Below are positions 46,171 through 53,637 of a stretch of 64,000 bases of DNA, piece by piece; positions within the stretch are counted from its first letter, which is position 1; each line of letters starts with the position of its first letter. Under the pieces are notes generated by a model that saw only the letters and a list, made by a program, of their open reading frames with translations, searched no databases and was not told the DNA's origin. The position numbers and the translations under genes are program-made. The stretch comes from Mariniflexile fucanivorans (GTDB lineage: Bacteria; Bacteroidota; Bacteroidia; Flavobacteriales; Flavobacteriaceae), in assembly GCF_004341235.1 (NCBI RefSeq), contig NZ_SLUP01000002.1, forward strand, positions 372,001-436,000, read 5' to 3'.

Positions 46171-46316
46171 TTTATATCTCATCGATGTTGAGAATGGTTC
46201 TATTAAAATATTTGAACAAACAACTACTCCTGACCAATAGAAAAGTACTTAATTTCTTAAAAGGATAATGTAGTTACTCAAAAAAATAAACCTATTATTT
46301 TGAATGTTAAATTTAA

Positions 46317-47912
46317 CTAACTTTTAAATATGGATCTTATATCCTGATAAATACTATCAAAATTAGCTTTTAAATCTTCTTCAGAATAATTATGGGCTTC
46401 CATAGGCAACCGTCTATCAATTTTAGATAGTTTGAATTGCACTTTTTTATCCTCACCATCAGCAAAAGTAATAAATTCGCCTTCTTTTAATCTGAAAAAC
46501 ACATCAGCTCTTATCTTAGCGACTTCACGTTCGCCAGTTGTAATTCGTGTGTCAAAATTGAGGTTATGACCTCGATTAATACTTGTGGTTTCTTTCTTTA
46601 CAATTTCAAAAAAACGTTCATAATATTTCGCTGTATCTGGATCGTTTACCTTTCCAAAAAATTGATAAGACAGATTGCTTAAAATCGCTTTACTCGCCTT
46701 ATCTCCATACATCATATCATTTTGAATTTTATCTTGCATCACATAAATGGTGGCAATATTATAACTTCTTAAAGTAGCTGGAATACGGTGCATATTCAAT
46801 AACCTAATCGTGGGCGCTTCTTCCATCAGTAGAAATGAGTGATTTGAATTTCGAACACTCATTTGTTTTGTTACGGTATGTATGATTGTTGCAATAATGG
46901 GCGAATAAGCAGTTTCATATTTCGGATTGTTTACTACTGAAATAACTAAAGGTTTTTCTTGATTATTAATGTCGAGTGTAACATCATCTGCCGACAAAAC
47001 CATAAAAATACGTTGTGTACTTATTTTTTTTAGCGCATTGGCCAAGGTGCTTTTTACTCCCGCGGTTTGTCTATCGGAATCCTTGCCACTAATAAAAGCA
47101 TCTGCCATTGCGCGTGATGTCGTGTTGGAACTCAAAAAAGTAATCAAACTAGTTGTGTCTAAAGTTTGATAAAGAGCTATTAAATGTGGTAAGGTGCATA
47201 AATGTGGATAGGATGTTCGAAGTTTCCAAATTAAACCGCCAATAAGACCTTCTGCTGCGTCATTGAAGAATTTTGTTGTTCCTATACTTCCGGATTCTCT
47301 TTGCTCTAATAAATTCTCTATAAGCACTCTTGCAACCTCGTTTACACTTTCTTCATTGGTCATATATCTTGGTGCTATGGGGTTTACTCGGTCATAAATA
47401 GTATCGAATGAAATGACTTTAAAATCAATCTCATTTTTTTCGAATAATGGGTATGCCATTTCAGTAATTTCGAAATTTTTATAATCGTGAATAACTCCAG
47501 AAAATTTATGCTTACTGAAATGCTGAAGAAAATTATAAACCACACTTTCGGTTTTTCCGCTTCCTGCTGAACCAATTATTGAAGCACCTCGTTTAATGTT
47601 ATCTATTTTAAAATTTCCTCCCTTGACCTTAAAATGGACTTGGTGTTTATTATTGGAATCGAAAGTTGCATTCTCCTTATGAAGAAAGACATATAGAACT
47701 GTATTGATAAGCAATAGCGGACAGCCAATATATAATAGTTGTGTAAACCATTGGATTAAAAAGGCATTCCGTTTAAAAAGCAAAACTAAACAAATCAGAG
47801 TTAAAATTAGATTTATAAAAAAGGCATATCTTGCCATTTTGAATAGACTTAAAAACACCAAGCTCATTCCAAATAATAATCCAATTGTAAATGTAATACC
47901 TTGTATTTCCAT
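46317..47912 (-). CDS. Type IV coupling protein (VirD4/TraG-type)
   Basis: 531-aa T4CP. N-terminal membrane helices (residues 5-75) are followed by Walker A SIIGSAGSGKTESVVYNF (about 112-129) and Walker B HSFLLMEEAPTIRL (about 358-371). It couples the relaxosome to the T4SS. It is immediately downstream (1 bp) of the relaxase gene on the same strand, as usual in mobilisation regions. Confidence 0.9.
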   Translation of the reverse strand: MEIQGITFTIGLLFGMSLVFLSLFKMARYAFFINLILTLICLVLLFKRNAFLIQWFTQLLYIGCPLLLINTVLYVFLHKENATFDSNNKHQVHFKVKGGNFKIDNIKRGASIIGSAGSGKTESVVYNFLQHFSKHKFSGVIHDYKNFEITEMAYPLFEKNEIDFKVISFDTIYDRVNPIAPRYMTNEESVNEVARVLIENLLEQRESGSIGTTKFFNDAAEGLIGGLIWKLRTSYPHLCTLPHLIALYQTLDTTSLITFLSSNTTSRAMADAFISGKDSDRQTAGVKSTLANALKKISTQRIFMVLSADDVTLDINNQEKPLVISVVNNPKYETAYSPIIATIIHTVTKQMSVRNSNHSFLLMEEAPTIRLLNMHRIPATLRSYNIATIYVMQDKIQNDMMYGDKASKAILSNLSYQFFGKVNDPDTAKYYERFFEIVKKETTSINRGHNLNFDTRITTGEREVAKIRADVFFRLKEGEFITFADGEDKKVQFKLSKIDRRLPMEAHNYSEEDLKANFDSIYQDIRSIFKS

Positions 47913-47913
47913 C

Positions 47914-48942
47914 TTATATACCTATCGAACCAGATTTAATTGCTACTTCTACACCACGTTTTAGATACCTTATCGTTTTAAGTGCTAACTGCACTTGATT
48001 AGTTGGAATACTGGCTATAGGAACTCCAGATTTTGCGAGCATTTTAAAAGCTATCGCTTTTTCACTAGCTGGTAATCCCAACAATGTTGTGAAGTACAAT
48101 TTTGGATTTTTAATAAAATCTTTCTTCGACTTATAGGATTCTGCATAATTACGTTTGTAACCAAAAGTTTTGTCAAAGGTACTTTCAGCTTTTGTAAAAA
48201 ATGAATCCCTGTCAAATCCTCGTTTTACTAATTTTCCATGCATTACAACCTCTGAAGCTTTGTGTTTGGATCCTGGTGATAAGCTCACAGAATTAAAAGT
48301 ATCCTTTCTACTTACTATGATATGAATATGACTTTGGTTGCCTTCTTTTTTCATGCCTTGAACAATACGCTTTCCGTTTTGTTGGTGTGGTGCCTCAGCT
48401 TCAAGTTTGGATATTTGAAATTTCAATTTCTTAATATCCCCTTCCAATTGTCCATTCTCAATTTTTCGGATATCTTGTTTAAGCTGAAGTATTTTAGTGG
48501 CAAATGGTTGGTTTTCTCTTACTTGCTTATCTGTACCCTTAAATGTTCTTTGGTGCTCAATTTTAGCAAAGTATTTTATATCATCAACAGTTATCGGTTT
48601 GCCATTAATGTCTCTATTAAATGATGTTGCATAATCGTTCATGATTGCTCTAGTGTATTTTTTTAAATCTTCAGAATTGTTTTGTAATTTCCGTAGCTCA
48701 AATTGACTTGGGCTTACGGTAATTGAATAAAATTTTGGTTCTTTCTTTTTTAGTTTTGCAGTATTATCATCGATTTCTTTAACAACGTCTTTAGCTTCAA
48801 TTTCATCACCATATTGGTTAAAAAAATGCTCCTGACTCTCTTGCTCTAAACTTTGATTTTCTTTCTCTAGATACTCCACAAAATCGGTTGAACTTTGTGA
48901 ATAATCTCCACCTAATTTTTGAGCTGTAATTGAAATGTACAT
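47914..48942 (-). CDS. Relaxase/mobilisation nuclease (MobB/DUF5712-like)
   Basis: 342-aa relaxase. NQSHIHIIVSRKD at about residues 198-210 is the HxH metal-binding motif, and FYSITVSPSQFELRKLQ near residue 71-87 and PGSKHKASEVV are typical of the Bacteroidota DUF5712/MOBB-type family. It nicks oriT and stays bound to the transferred strand. It is preceded by bfmA (4 bp) and followed by the coupling protein. Confidence 0.85.
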   Translation of the reverse strand: MYISITAQKLGGDYSQSSTDFVEYLEKENQSLEQESQEHFFNQYGDEIEAKDVVKEIDDNTAKLKKKEPKFYSITVSPSQFELRKLQNNSEDLKKYTRAIMNDYATSFNRDINGKPITVDDIKYFAKIEHQRTFKGTDKQVRENQPFATKILQLKQDIRKIENGQLEGDIKKLKFQISKLEAEAPHQQNGKRIVQGMKKEGNQSHIHIIVSRKDTFNSVSLSPGSKHKASEVVMHGKLVKRGFDRDSFFTKAESTFDKTFGYKRNYAESYKSKKDFIKNPKLYFTTLLGLPASEKAIAFKMLAKSGVPIASIPTNQVQLALKTIRYLKRGVEVAIKSGSIGI

Positions 48943-48946
48943 AATT

Positions 48947-49306
48947 TTACAATTGATTATTCGTGTCTAATTTTTCCACAAACTGAACTTTCTTTTCTTT
49001 GGGTTCAAACTCCATAAACAAGGATTGCAACATGGCAGTCGTGGGTTTGTCATGGTTCTTTTCGATGTCTTTTATAATGGCAATTACGGCATTGATTCGT
49101 TTCTTAATTTCGCTCTCCAGGGTTTGCATATTTGGACCCATAGTTTCATTTGGGGAAATACCATTTTCCTCAAAAAAGTCCAGCATCAAAAGCAAGGTCA
49201 TGGATTGCGACTTTGACATTTTTTTGCAAAATTTTCGAAATCTTATTGCCACGGAAACTTTTATTCCAAGCTTCTCAAAGCGTTCTTTTTCATATCCTTT
49301 ATCCAT
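48947..49306 (-). CDS. BfmA/BtgA-family mobilisation protein
   Basis: 119-aa basic protein (KERFEKLGIKVSVAIRFRKF, then CKKMSKSQSMTLLLMLDFFE) of the BfmA/BtgA relaxosome accessory family, predicted ribbon-helix-helix-like DNA binding. It is the first gene of the mob operon. The 16-bp repeat TTTTTTCTGAAAAAAT overlaps its start codon. Confidence 0.85.
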   Translation of the reverse strand: MDKGYEKERFEKLGIKVSVAIRFRKFCKKMSKSQSMTLLLMLDFFEENGISPNETMGPNMQTLESEIKKRINAVIAIIKDIEKNHDKPTTAMLQSLFMEFEPKEKKVQFVEKLDTNNQL

Positions 49307-49363
49307 TTTTTCTGAAAAAATTTATTGTTTTTATTGGGCTGCGAGGGTTTTTTCTGAAAAAAT
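49306..49363. repeat. Two 16-bp direct repeats upstream of bfmA
   Basis: TTTTTTCTGAAAAAAT occurs exactly at 49306-49321 and at 49348-49363, 42 bp apart start to start (about four helical turns). The unit is itself nearly palindromic. The first copy touches the bfmA start codon. This looks like a pair of protein-binding sites for BfmA or another relaxosome protein. Confidence 0.55.
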
Positions 49364-49450
49364 AATGCTAAAAACACAAAGTCCATAACACTCAAACGCT
49401 GTGAAGCACTGATTTCACTGGTGTTTTGAAAAAACTGAACAATATAACAT

Positions 49451-49503
49451 CGCGCTAGCGTGTTACCCTCTTGCTATTCCTTTTCGTCCCGATTTATCGG
49501 GAC
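49451..49503. other. Candidate origin of transfer (oriT)
   Basis: Within the 391-bp gap before bfmA are the palindrome CGCTAGCG (49453-49460), an adjacent TGTTACCCTCTTGCT stretch and a hairpin GTCCCGAT-TT-ATCGGGAC (49486-49503). Palindromes next to a mobilisation operon are the usual oriT setting in Bacteroidota elements. The nick site is not identified. The remainder of the gap (49364-49450 and 49504-49645) shows no gene. Confidence 0.4.
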
Positions 49504-49645
49504 AAAAAAAATACCATGACATCCAAAAATGTAATGGCTTTTCCAGTAATACGAATTGAAATTTAGTTTTTTAAGAGTGTTTAATTTGAAGTTTAAAAGT
49601 ATCCTTAGAAAACTACCCTTTTTGTTGCAAAATTCAAAATAACAG

Positions 49646-49680
49646 AACAAAAAAAGGACCTTTAAAAACTTAAAGATCCT
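49646..49680 (-). terminator. Terminator of the ssb-side operon
   Basis: On the minus strand AGGATCTTTAA and TTAAAGGTCCT form a stem with one mismatch, followed by a T-rich tract. It lies 18 bp after the stop of the gene at 49698-49895. Confidence 0.7.
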
Positions 49681-49697
49681 GGATTAATAATTAGCTT

Positions 49698-49895
49698 TTA
49701 AATATTAAAAACATAGTCATAAGAATACAAATTTCTTAGGGCTTCTTCTTCCAAAAGCGTTTCATATTTTAAATGATGTTCTTTGGCGTATCGTTTCAAA
49801 TCATTTCCAAATTTCTGTTCAACATCTTTTTTGGAAACCGAAACCAAACGTTCTTGGGTTTCGTTATCAAGGTTCGAATAATTGAGATATACCAT
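49698..49895 (-). CDS. Hypothetical 65-aa protein
   Basis: Small charged protein (MVYLNYSNLDNETQERLVSV at the start) with a helical KKDVEQKFGNDLKRYAKEHH core. It follows the DUF6876 gene by 9 bp and ends at a terminator, so it is probably a real last gene of a small accessory operon. No family assigned. Confidence 0.6.
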   Translation of the reverse strand: MVYLNYSNLDNETQERLVSVSKKDVEQKFGNDLKRYAKEHHLKYETLLEEEALRNLYSYDYVFNI

Positions 49896-49904
49896 GATAG
49901 AAAA

Positions 49905-50285
49905 TCAATATTCACTAGGAAGCATCAACGTATTATCCACAAAAAATAATCGCAATTCATCCAATGGAAAATCGGTTACATTATATCTATGTGTTTCAAA
50001 AATGTTGTCATTTCCATCGCTATAATTAATGATAGCTTCACATTGCTTTTCGGCTCTTTCTTTTTCAGAAAGCCGTTTAAAATCGACTGTCACAAAATAG
50101 CTTTTGCTCATTAAACTTTTTGCTATAACTGAAGCATCGGTTACTAACCAAAAACACTCAGCAGTATCTGCCAAATATTTAATACCATCTGTAAATCTAG
50201 TTCCTATTAAAGGAATTTTATAAAAGGTTTCTGAACCTATAAAATGTTGCAGATCCGCTTTTATTTTGTTAACTTGTGTTTTCAT
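49905..50285 (-). CDS. DUF6876 family protein
   Basis: 126-aa protein with the pattern LQHFIGSETFYKIPLIGTRF, then TDGIKYLADTAECFWLVTDA, characteristic of the DUF6876 family common on Bacteroidota mobile elements. Function unknown. It lies 76 bp downstream of ssb, after a hairpin terminator. Confidence 0.8.
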   Translation of the reverse strand: MKTQVNKIKADLQHFIGSETFYKIPLIGTRFTDGIKYLADTAECFWLVTDASVIAKSLMSKSYFVTVDFKRLSEKERAEKQCEAIINYSDGNDNIFETHRYNVTDFPLDELRLFFVDNTLMLPSEY

Positions 50286-50314
50286 TTTGATTTTCTTTTT
50301 AGAAGTTAATAATG

Positions 50315-50352
50315 AAAAAGAGGGCGCACTTTTCCAGAGGGACGCTCTCTTT
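50315..50352 (-). terminator. Terminator between ssb and the DUF6876 gene
   Basis: On the minus strand AAAGAGAGCG pairs with CGCCCTCTTT (one mismatch), followed by five T residues. It lies 10 bp after the ssb stop. Read-through is possible given the imperfect stem. Confidence 0.65.
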
Positions 50353-50361
50353 TAATTTTAG

Positions 50362-50718
50362 TTATTCACTGGCGTTATCATCACCTTTAATGCCTAAAAG
50401 CAGGATTTCATTGGCTACCACTTCGGTAACATATCTTTTTTCTCCCTCTTTGGTTTCATAAGAGCGTGATGTCAATTTACCCTCTAAGGCAACTTCTTTT
50501 CCTTTGCCTACGTATTTTTCAACGATTTCGGCAATCTTGCCCCATGCCACCACATTGTGCCATTGGGTGTTCTGTTCTTTCTCCCCATTTGAGTTTTTAT
50601 AAAACTCATTCGTTGCGATTGAAAATTTAGCAACTTTCTTTCCGCTTTCTAGGTTCGTAATTTCTGGCTCGTTTCCTACGTTGCCAATTAACTGTACTTT
50701 GTTTTTTAGAGTACTCAT
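50362..50718 (-). CDS. ssb: Single-stranded DNA-binding protein
   Basis: 118-aa OB-fold SSB (LKNKVQLIGNVGNEPEITNL, TQWHNVVAWGKIAEIVEKYV, GKEVALEGKLTSRSYE). It lacks the DDDIPF-type C-terminal tip of chromosomal SSB, ending in a short acidic tail (GDDNASE). Element-encoded SSBs help the transferred strand establish itself in a recipient. Confidence 0.93.
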   Translation of the reverse strand: MSTLKNKVQLIGNVGNEPEITNLESGKKVAKFSIATNEFYKNSNGEKEQNTQWHNVVAWGKIAEIVEKYVGKGKEVALEGKLTSRSYETKEGEKRYVTEVVANEILLLGIKGDDNASE

Positions 50719-50760
50719 AATTATAAAATTTAAAGATTAATATTGACCTATCTGAACCCT

Positions 50761-50940
50761 TCAGAAAGGTTTTGTTATTGATTTACTTATTATATCCAGA
50801 GCGTTTTCCTTTTTTTGTTTTTTTAACTTTTGCTGCGCTTCCTTTTTATTGATTTTGTAAGATTTCATTAGATTCATTTTAGATTTACTTCCCACAGAGC
50901 CGTCACTGTTACCTTCTTTTTGTTGCTTGGTGCTGTTCAA
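50761..50940 (-). CDS. Possible small basic protein upstream of ssb
   Basis: Reading frame of 59 codons starting at a TTG (50940), with internal ATGs giving shorter versions. The product is very Lys/Gln-rich (NKKEAQQKLKKQKKEN) and ends SKSITKPF. It is on the ssb strand, 42 bp upstream. Composition fits a disordered or DNA-binding peptide; there is no family evidence, so it may be spurious. Confidence 0.3.
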   Translation of the reverse strand: MNSTKQQKEGNSDGSVGSKSKMNLMKSYKINKKEAQQKLKKQKKENALDIISKSITKPF

Positions 50941-51320
50941 TATTCAGCTTTGTGAAGACATATAAAAAGTGCGAAGCATGAGCCTGGTTATGCTGTCGTT
51001 CAAAGCGGAATGTTGTTATTTTGCTGTCAAAAAAAGGTAAAGCGGTGTTGGCTTGGTAAGTGAGTCTGAATTCTTTGTGAAATACAGAATCAAAGGAAGT
51101 GGAACAAAATGCAAATATATTTTCATCCTATTAAGCGGACTTGATTTACACTTTTTACTGGAAATGAAGGATCCCTTGCCAGAGAAGCGGAAAGGGTTAA
51201 CGGAATGGAAAGTCAAAAGTGTGGATTATGTCCAAGACCTTTGTTAATGAAGCGCTTTTCCCGAAATGAAGTTTTTCGCGGCATGCAGGGGAATGTGCTG
51301 CAATGGATTTGAAAGGAACA
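50941..51320. other. 380-bp region without a supportable gene, locally G+C-rich
   Basis: Both strands carry an open frame of about 65 codons here (plus strand 51053-51247, minus strand 51016-51216), but neither resembles a protein family I know. The segment 51165-51300 is visibly richer in G and C than its surroundings. It may hold an RNA, a replication origin or a decayed gene. Confidence 0.3.
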
Positions 51321-51362
51321 AAATAAAAAAAGCCACTAATCATCAATTGACAATTAGTGGCT
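51321..51362 (-). terminator. Rho-independent terminator after the small gene at 51368-51508
   Basis: Perfect stem AGCCACTAAT/ATTAGTGGCT (51331-51340 with 51353-51362), followed on the minus strand by TTTTTTTATTTT. It ends transcripts arriving from the right, including possible read-through from the defence cassette. Confidence 0.85.
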
Positions 51363-51367
51363 CCGAT

Positions 51368-51508
51368 TTATGACTTAACCAAATTTTTGAGTTTAACAAT
51401 GCGCTCTTTTAGTCGGTTTATCCTTTTATTGGCAATGGCTTTTTGTTCTTTTTCAAAATTATCACAAATTTTATAAGTTATGAGTCTCACCAGACCCCCT
51501 CTTTTCAA
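51368..51508 (-). CDS. Possible 46-aa basic protein
   Basis: TTG-started reading frame (51508) encoding KRGGLVRLITYKICDNFEKE, then QKAIANKRINRLKERIVKLK and a short tail. The Lys/Arg-rich helix and the strong terminator 5 bp after its stop codon argue for a real small gene. No family is recognised. Confidence 0.45.
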   Translation of the reverse strand: MKRGGLVRLITYKICDNFEKEQKAIANKRINRLKERIVKLKNLVKS

Positions 51509-51633
51509 CTACATTAACATTATGAATATAATCTAAAATACTAATCTAAAGGCCGTCTCTTTTCTATGAAATATTTTGCAAGTTAAACTTATTACAAATT
51601 TTGTTATATATCCCCTCTTAATTGCAAAAAACG

Positions 51634-51963
51634 ACAAGACAATACCACCCTCGGCGGAAAAAAGTGAGCATAGTTAAATTATCAATAACTCATTGTATTG
51701 TATTAGTTTAAAGCCGTAAATGAGCTGGTTCAAATTATCCGCTTTTAATGGTTCTTATCATCCGTCCCATTCATCAAGTGCATTACTTTGATCTGAAGTA
51801 AGGTTTATTTGCTTAAAATGATCGAATATGTTCATGATTTTTTATTTCTATTCAAATATTAAAAACATCTATGCATTAGATGTGCATATAAAAAATTACT
51901 CAATGAAAAGTTTACTTAGTAATAGACTAATATTTAATTAAAATATCTAACAAGACAATACCA
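51634..51963. repeat. 14-bp direct repeat flanking a scar region
   Basis: ACAAGACAATACCA occurs at 51634-51647 and again at 51950-51963, 316 bp apart; the second copy lies 18 bp beyond the stop of the CARF-nuclease gene. The 473-bp stretch 51509-51981 holds no intact gene, only this repeat, a 7-bp inverted repeat (ACATCTA/TAGATGT, 51865-51883) and a gene fragment at 51758-51835. It looks like a junction left by insertion or loss of cargo. Confidence 0.5.
51758..51835 (-). pseudogene. 25-codon fragment resembling the N-terminus of an ATP-dependent helicase/AAA protein
   Basis: An ATG at 51835 opens the frame MNIFDHFKQINLTSDQ, then SNALDEW and a stop at 51760-51758. The 'INLTSDQ-NAL' pattern recalls the Q-motif start of RecD-like or AAA helicases (LTxDQxxAL). 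No downstream part remains. A truncated cargo gene is the simplest reading, but a chance frame cannot be excluded at this length. Confidence 0.3.
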
Positions 51964-51981
51964 AGATAAATTCATCTTAAT

Positions 51982-53055
51982 TTATATCTCCATTTCTGAT
52001 AGAACATGATCCAATTTGTTGGGTAAATTTTTTAAATTTTTATCAAAAAAGATATAAATACCTAAATCATTACATTTTTCAATAATATCAGTTCTAGGTT
52101 TATATTTACATACTAAAATAGACTTACTTGTTACCCCACCGTAAAGACGGTTAACAGCTCGAATTTTATTAATATCACTTTGAATCACATTTCCAGATTT
52201 ACACTCTATAAAAATTAAATTCTTACCTGTATTTACAACAATATCAATTTCATTTTTCTTATTAGAATTATCCAGTTTTGAGAATAATTGAACATTTAGT
52301 TGAAGTTCGTAAATCTTTTTCCAATTTTTAATTGCGTCTGCAACAACCAATTCCCACCATATACCACAAAAAGCTATTTCGAATGCTTTACTATTTCTAA
52401 ATTTAATTTGATTTTGATTATCTTTTAAAGTAATCAATGGCTTATTCCAATTAAGCAGATTTTTTCCTTTTGAAAAACTGAAATTATTACATTTTCCTAA
52501 ATCTTTAATTTTGAACCTAACATCCTTCGCTGATTCTTTATATAGTTCAGTGCTTGAGATTCTTGAAATTTCTTTTGAAAAATTAAATTCATCTGTATTA
52601 AAATCAGTGATATTATTTGAAGAATAATTATTGTGCCCTGATAAAGTAATAAAAATCTTTAATTTAATTTTAGAATTAATCGCGGAATACGATTGTGTTC
52701 TAAAATCATATATTTTATGACCCTGATCAATGTAGAAAGAGCTAAGTGAAAAATCTTTGAATACATGTTGACATGCCAAAGCCATTACCTTCGTGCCACC
52801 TGTAAGATTTAGTTCAAAAGTATTTCCTTCATGTTCGATTAAAATCTCTTCAATTGAAGTCTTAATTTCTTCAAAATCATATGGCTTAACCTGTTTTGAA
52901 TGAAATACTATTTTTGGAAAAAGACTCTCTAGTATAGGAATATGATGTCTCGAATCCTTAGTGTAAATTAGATGAGCTATCTCAGGTTGTTTTTCAAATA
53001 AACCCCAAAATACTGGTGAAATCTGACCGCCTAGAATTGTTATTTGATGTGTCAT
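51982..53055 (-). CDS. CARF-PD-(D/E)XK nuclease, Card1/Can2-like (DUF1887-type)
   Basis: 357-aa two-domain protein. The N-terminal CARF (Rossmann-like) domain has its ligand-binding signature NLTGGTKVM at residues 83-91, with ILGGQISP (7-14) as the first strand-loop. The C-terminal PD-(D/E)XK nuclease has the conserved Glu in GIWWELVVAD (Glu235) and KNEIDIVV (Asp271), followed by IECKSG (Glu284, Lys286). This is the architecture of Card1/Can2, cA4-activated nucleases of type III CRISPR systems, and of stand-alone VC1899. There is no CRISPR locus here. Its ATG overlaps the upstream CARF gene's stop (TAATG). Last gene of the cassette. Confidence 0.85.
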   Translation of the reverse strand: MTHQITILGGQISPVFWGLFEKQPEIAHLIYTKDSRHHIPILESLFPKIVFHSKQVKPYDFEEIKTSIEEILIEHEGNTFELNLTGGTKVMALACQHVFKDFSLSSFYIDQGHKIYDFRTQSYSAINSKIKLKIFITLSGHNNYSSNNITDFNTDEFNFSKEISRISSTELYKESAKDVRFKIKDLGKCNNFSFSKGKNLLNWNKPLITLKDNQNQIKFRNSKAFEIAFCGIWWELVVADAIKNWKKIYELQLNVQLFSKLDNSNKKNEIDIVVNTGKNLIFIECKSGNVIQSDINKIRAVNRLYGGVTSKSILVCKYKPRTDIIEKCNDLGIYIFFDKNLKNLPNKLDHVLSEMEI

Positions 53056-53633
53056 TATTTTAGAAATATTTCTGGTTGGTTAGTGTCTGGATCGTAAACA
53101 ATATTTAGAACTTCAGTACCCGGTAGTGGTTTCCTTAATTCCTTTATATAACCTTCGAAATCTACATAAGTAATTTTACATCTATAATCTTTACCAAAAA
53201 TAGAAGCTGCTGCGACCATAGATTTTTTACCTCCGGTTATATCGATTGTAATTTTTTGTGAATCAATTTCATATAATATCTCTTTTAAAGACTTATAAAT
53301 AGTGTTAAAACTTGTATCTGAAATAGTAATCAAATTAAATTCGTTCTGTACAAACTCTTCAACCCGATTAATAACCTCTTCCTTATGTTCAGTTGTAATC
53401 ACATAATGCTTAATTGGCTTTATAGTATTTGCTGTTAAAATAATAGGTTCTGGTGAGAATCCGAGCATTGATATTAGTACCTCATCTTCATTAAAGAGTT
53501 TTTTATATTTACTTTGAAAACTTTCAATAATTTCAGGAAATAATTTATCGAAATAAAGCTTTTCAGCCAATTGAAAGTTTCCATGTTTAGCTAAAGCCAA
53601 CCATTCGTCTGTATATTTTAAATTAGATTCCAT
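53055..53633 (-). CDS. Stand-alone CARF-domain protein
   Basis: 192-aa protein. Residues 50-192 form a CARF-like Rossmann domain: EVLISMLGFSPEPIILTANT (first strand and loop), then KITIDITGGKKSMVAAASIF (residues 127-146), whose D-x-TGG-K-x-M motif is the CARF signature. The first 45 residues are helical (WLALAKHGNFQLAEKLYFDK). It has no effector domain, so it may be a sensor subunit, a ring nuclease that degrades the ligand, or a partner of the CARF nuclease encoded next to it. It lies 4 bp after the PLD gene. Confidence 0.75.
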   Translation of the reverse strand: MESNLKYTDEWLALAKHGNFQLAEKLYFDKLFPEIIESFQSKYKKLFNEDEVLISMLGFSPEPIILTANTIKPIKHYVITTEHKEEVINRVEEFVQNEFNLITISDTSFNTIYKSLKEILYEIDSQKITIDITGGKKSMVAAASIFGKDYRCKITYVDFEGYIKELRKPLPGTEVLNIVYDPDTNQPEIFLK

Positions 53634-53637
53634 TTAA

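Noticed and set aside
50362-50718. Treating ssb as the chromosomal housekeeping copy
   Set aside because: It lacks the typical DDDIPF-like tail and is embedded in ICE genes, so it is more likely the element's own SSB.
51053-51247. Plus-strand 64-codon frame between ssb and the defence cassette
   Set aside because: A minus-strand frame of similar length covers the same DNA, and neither has a recognisable domain, ribosome-binding site or conserved neighbour.
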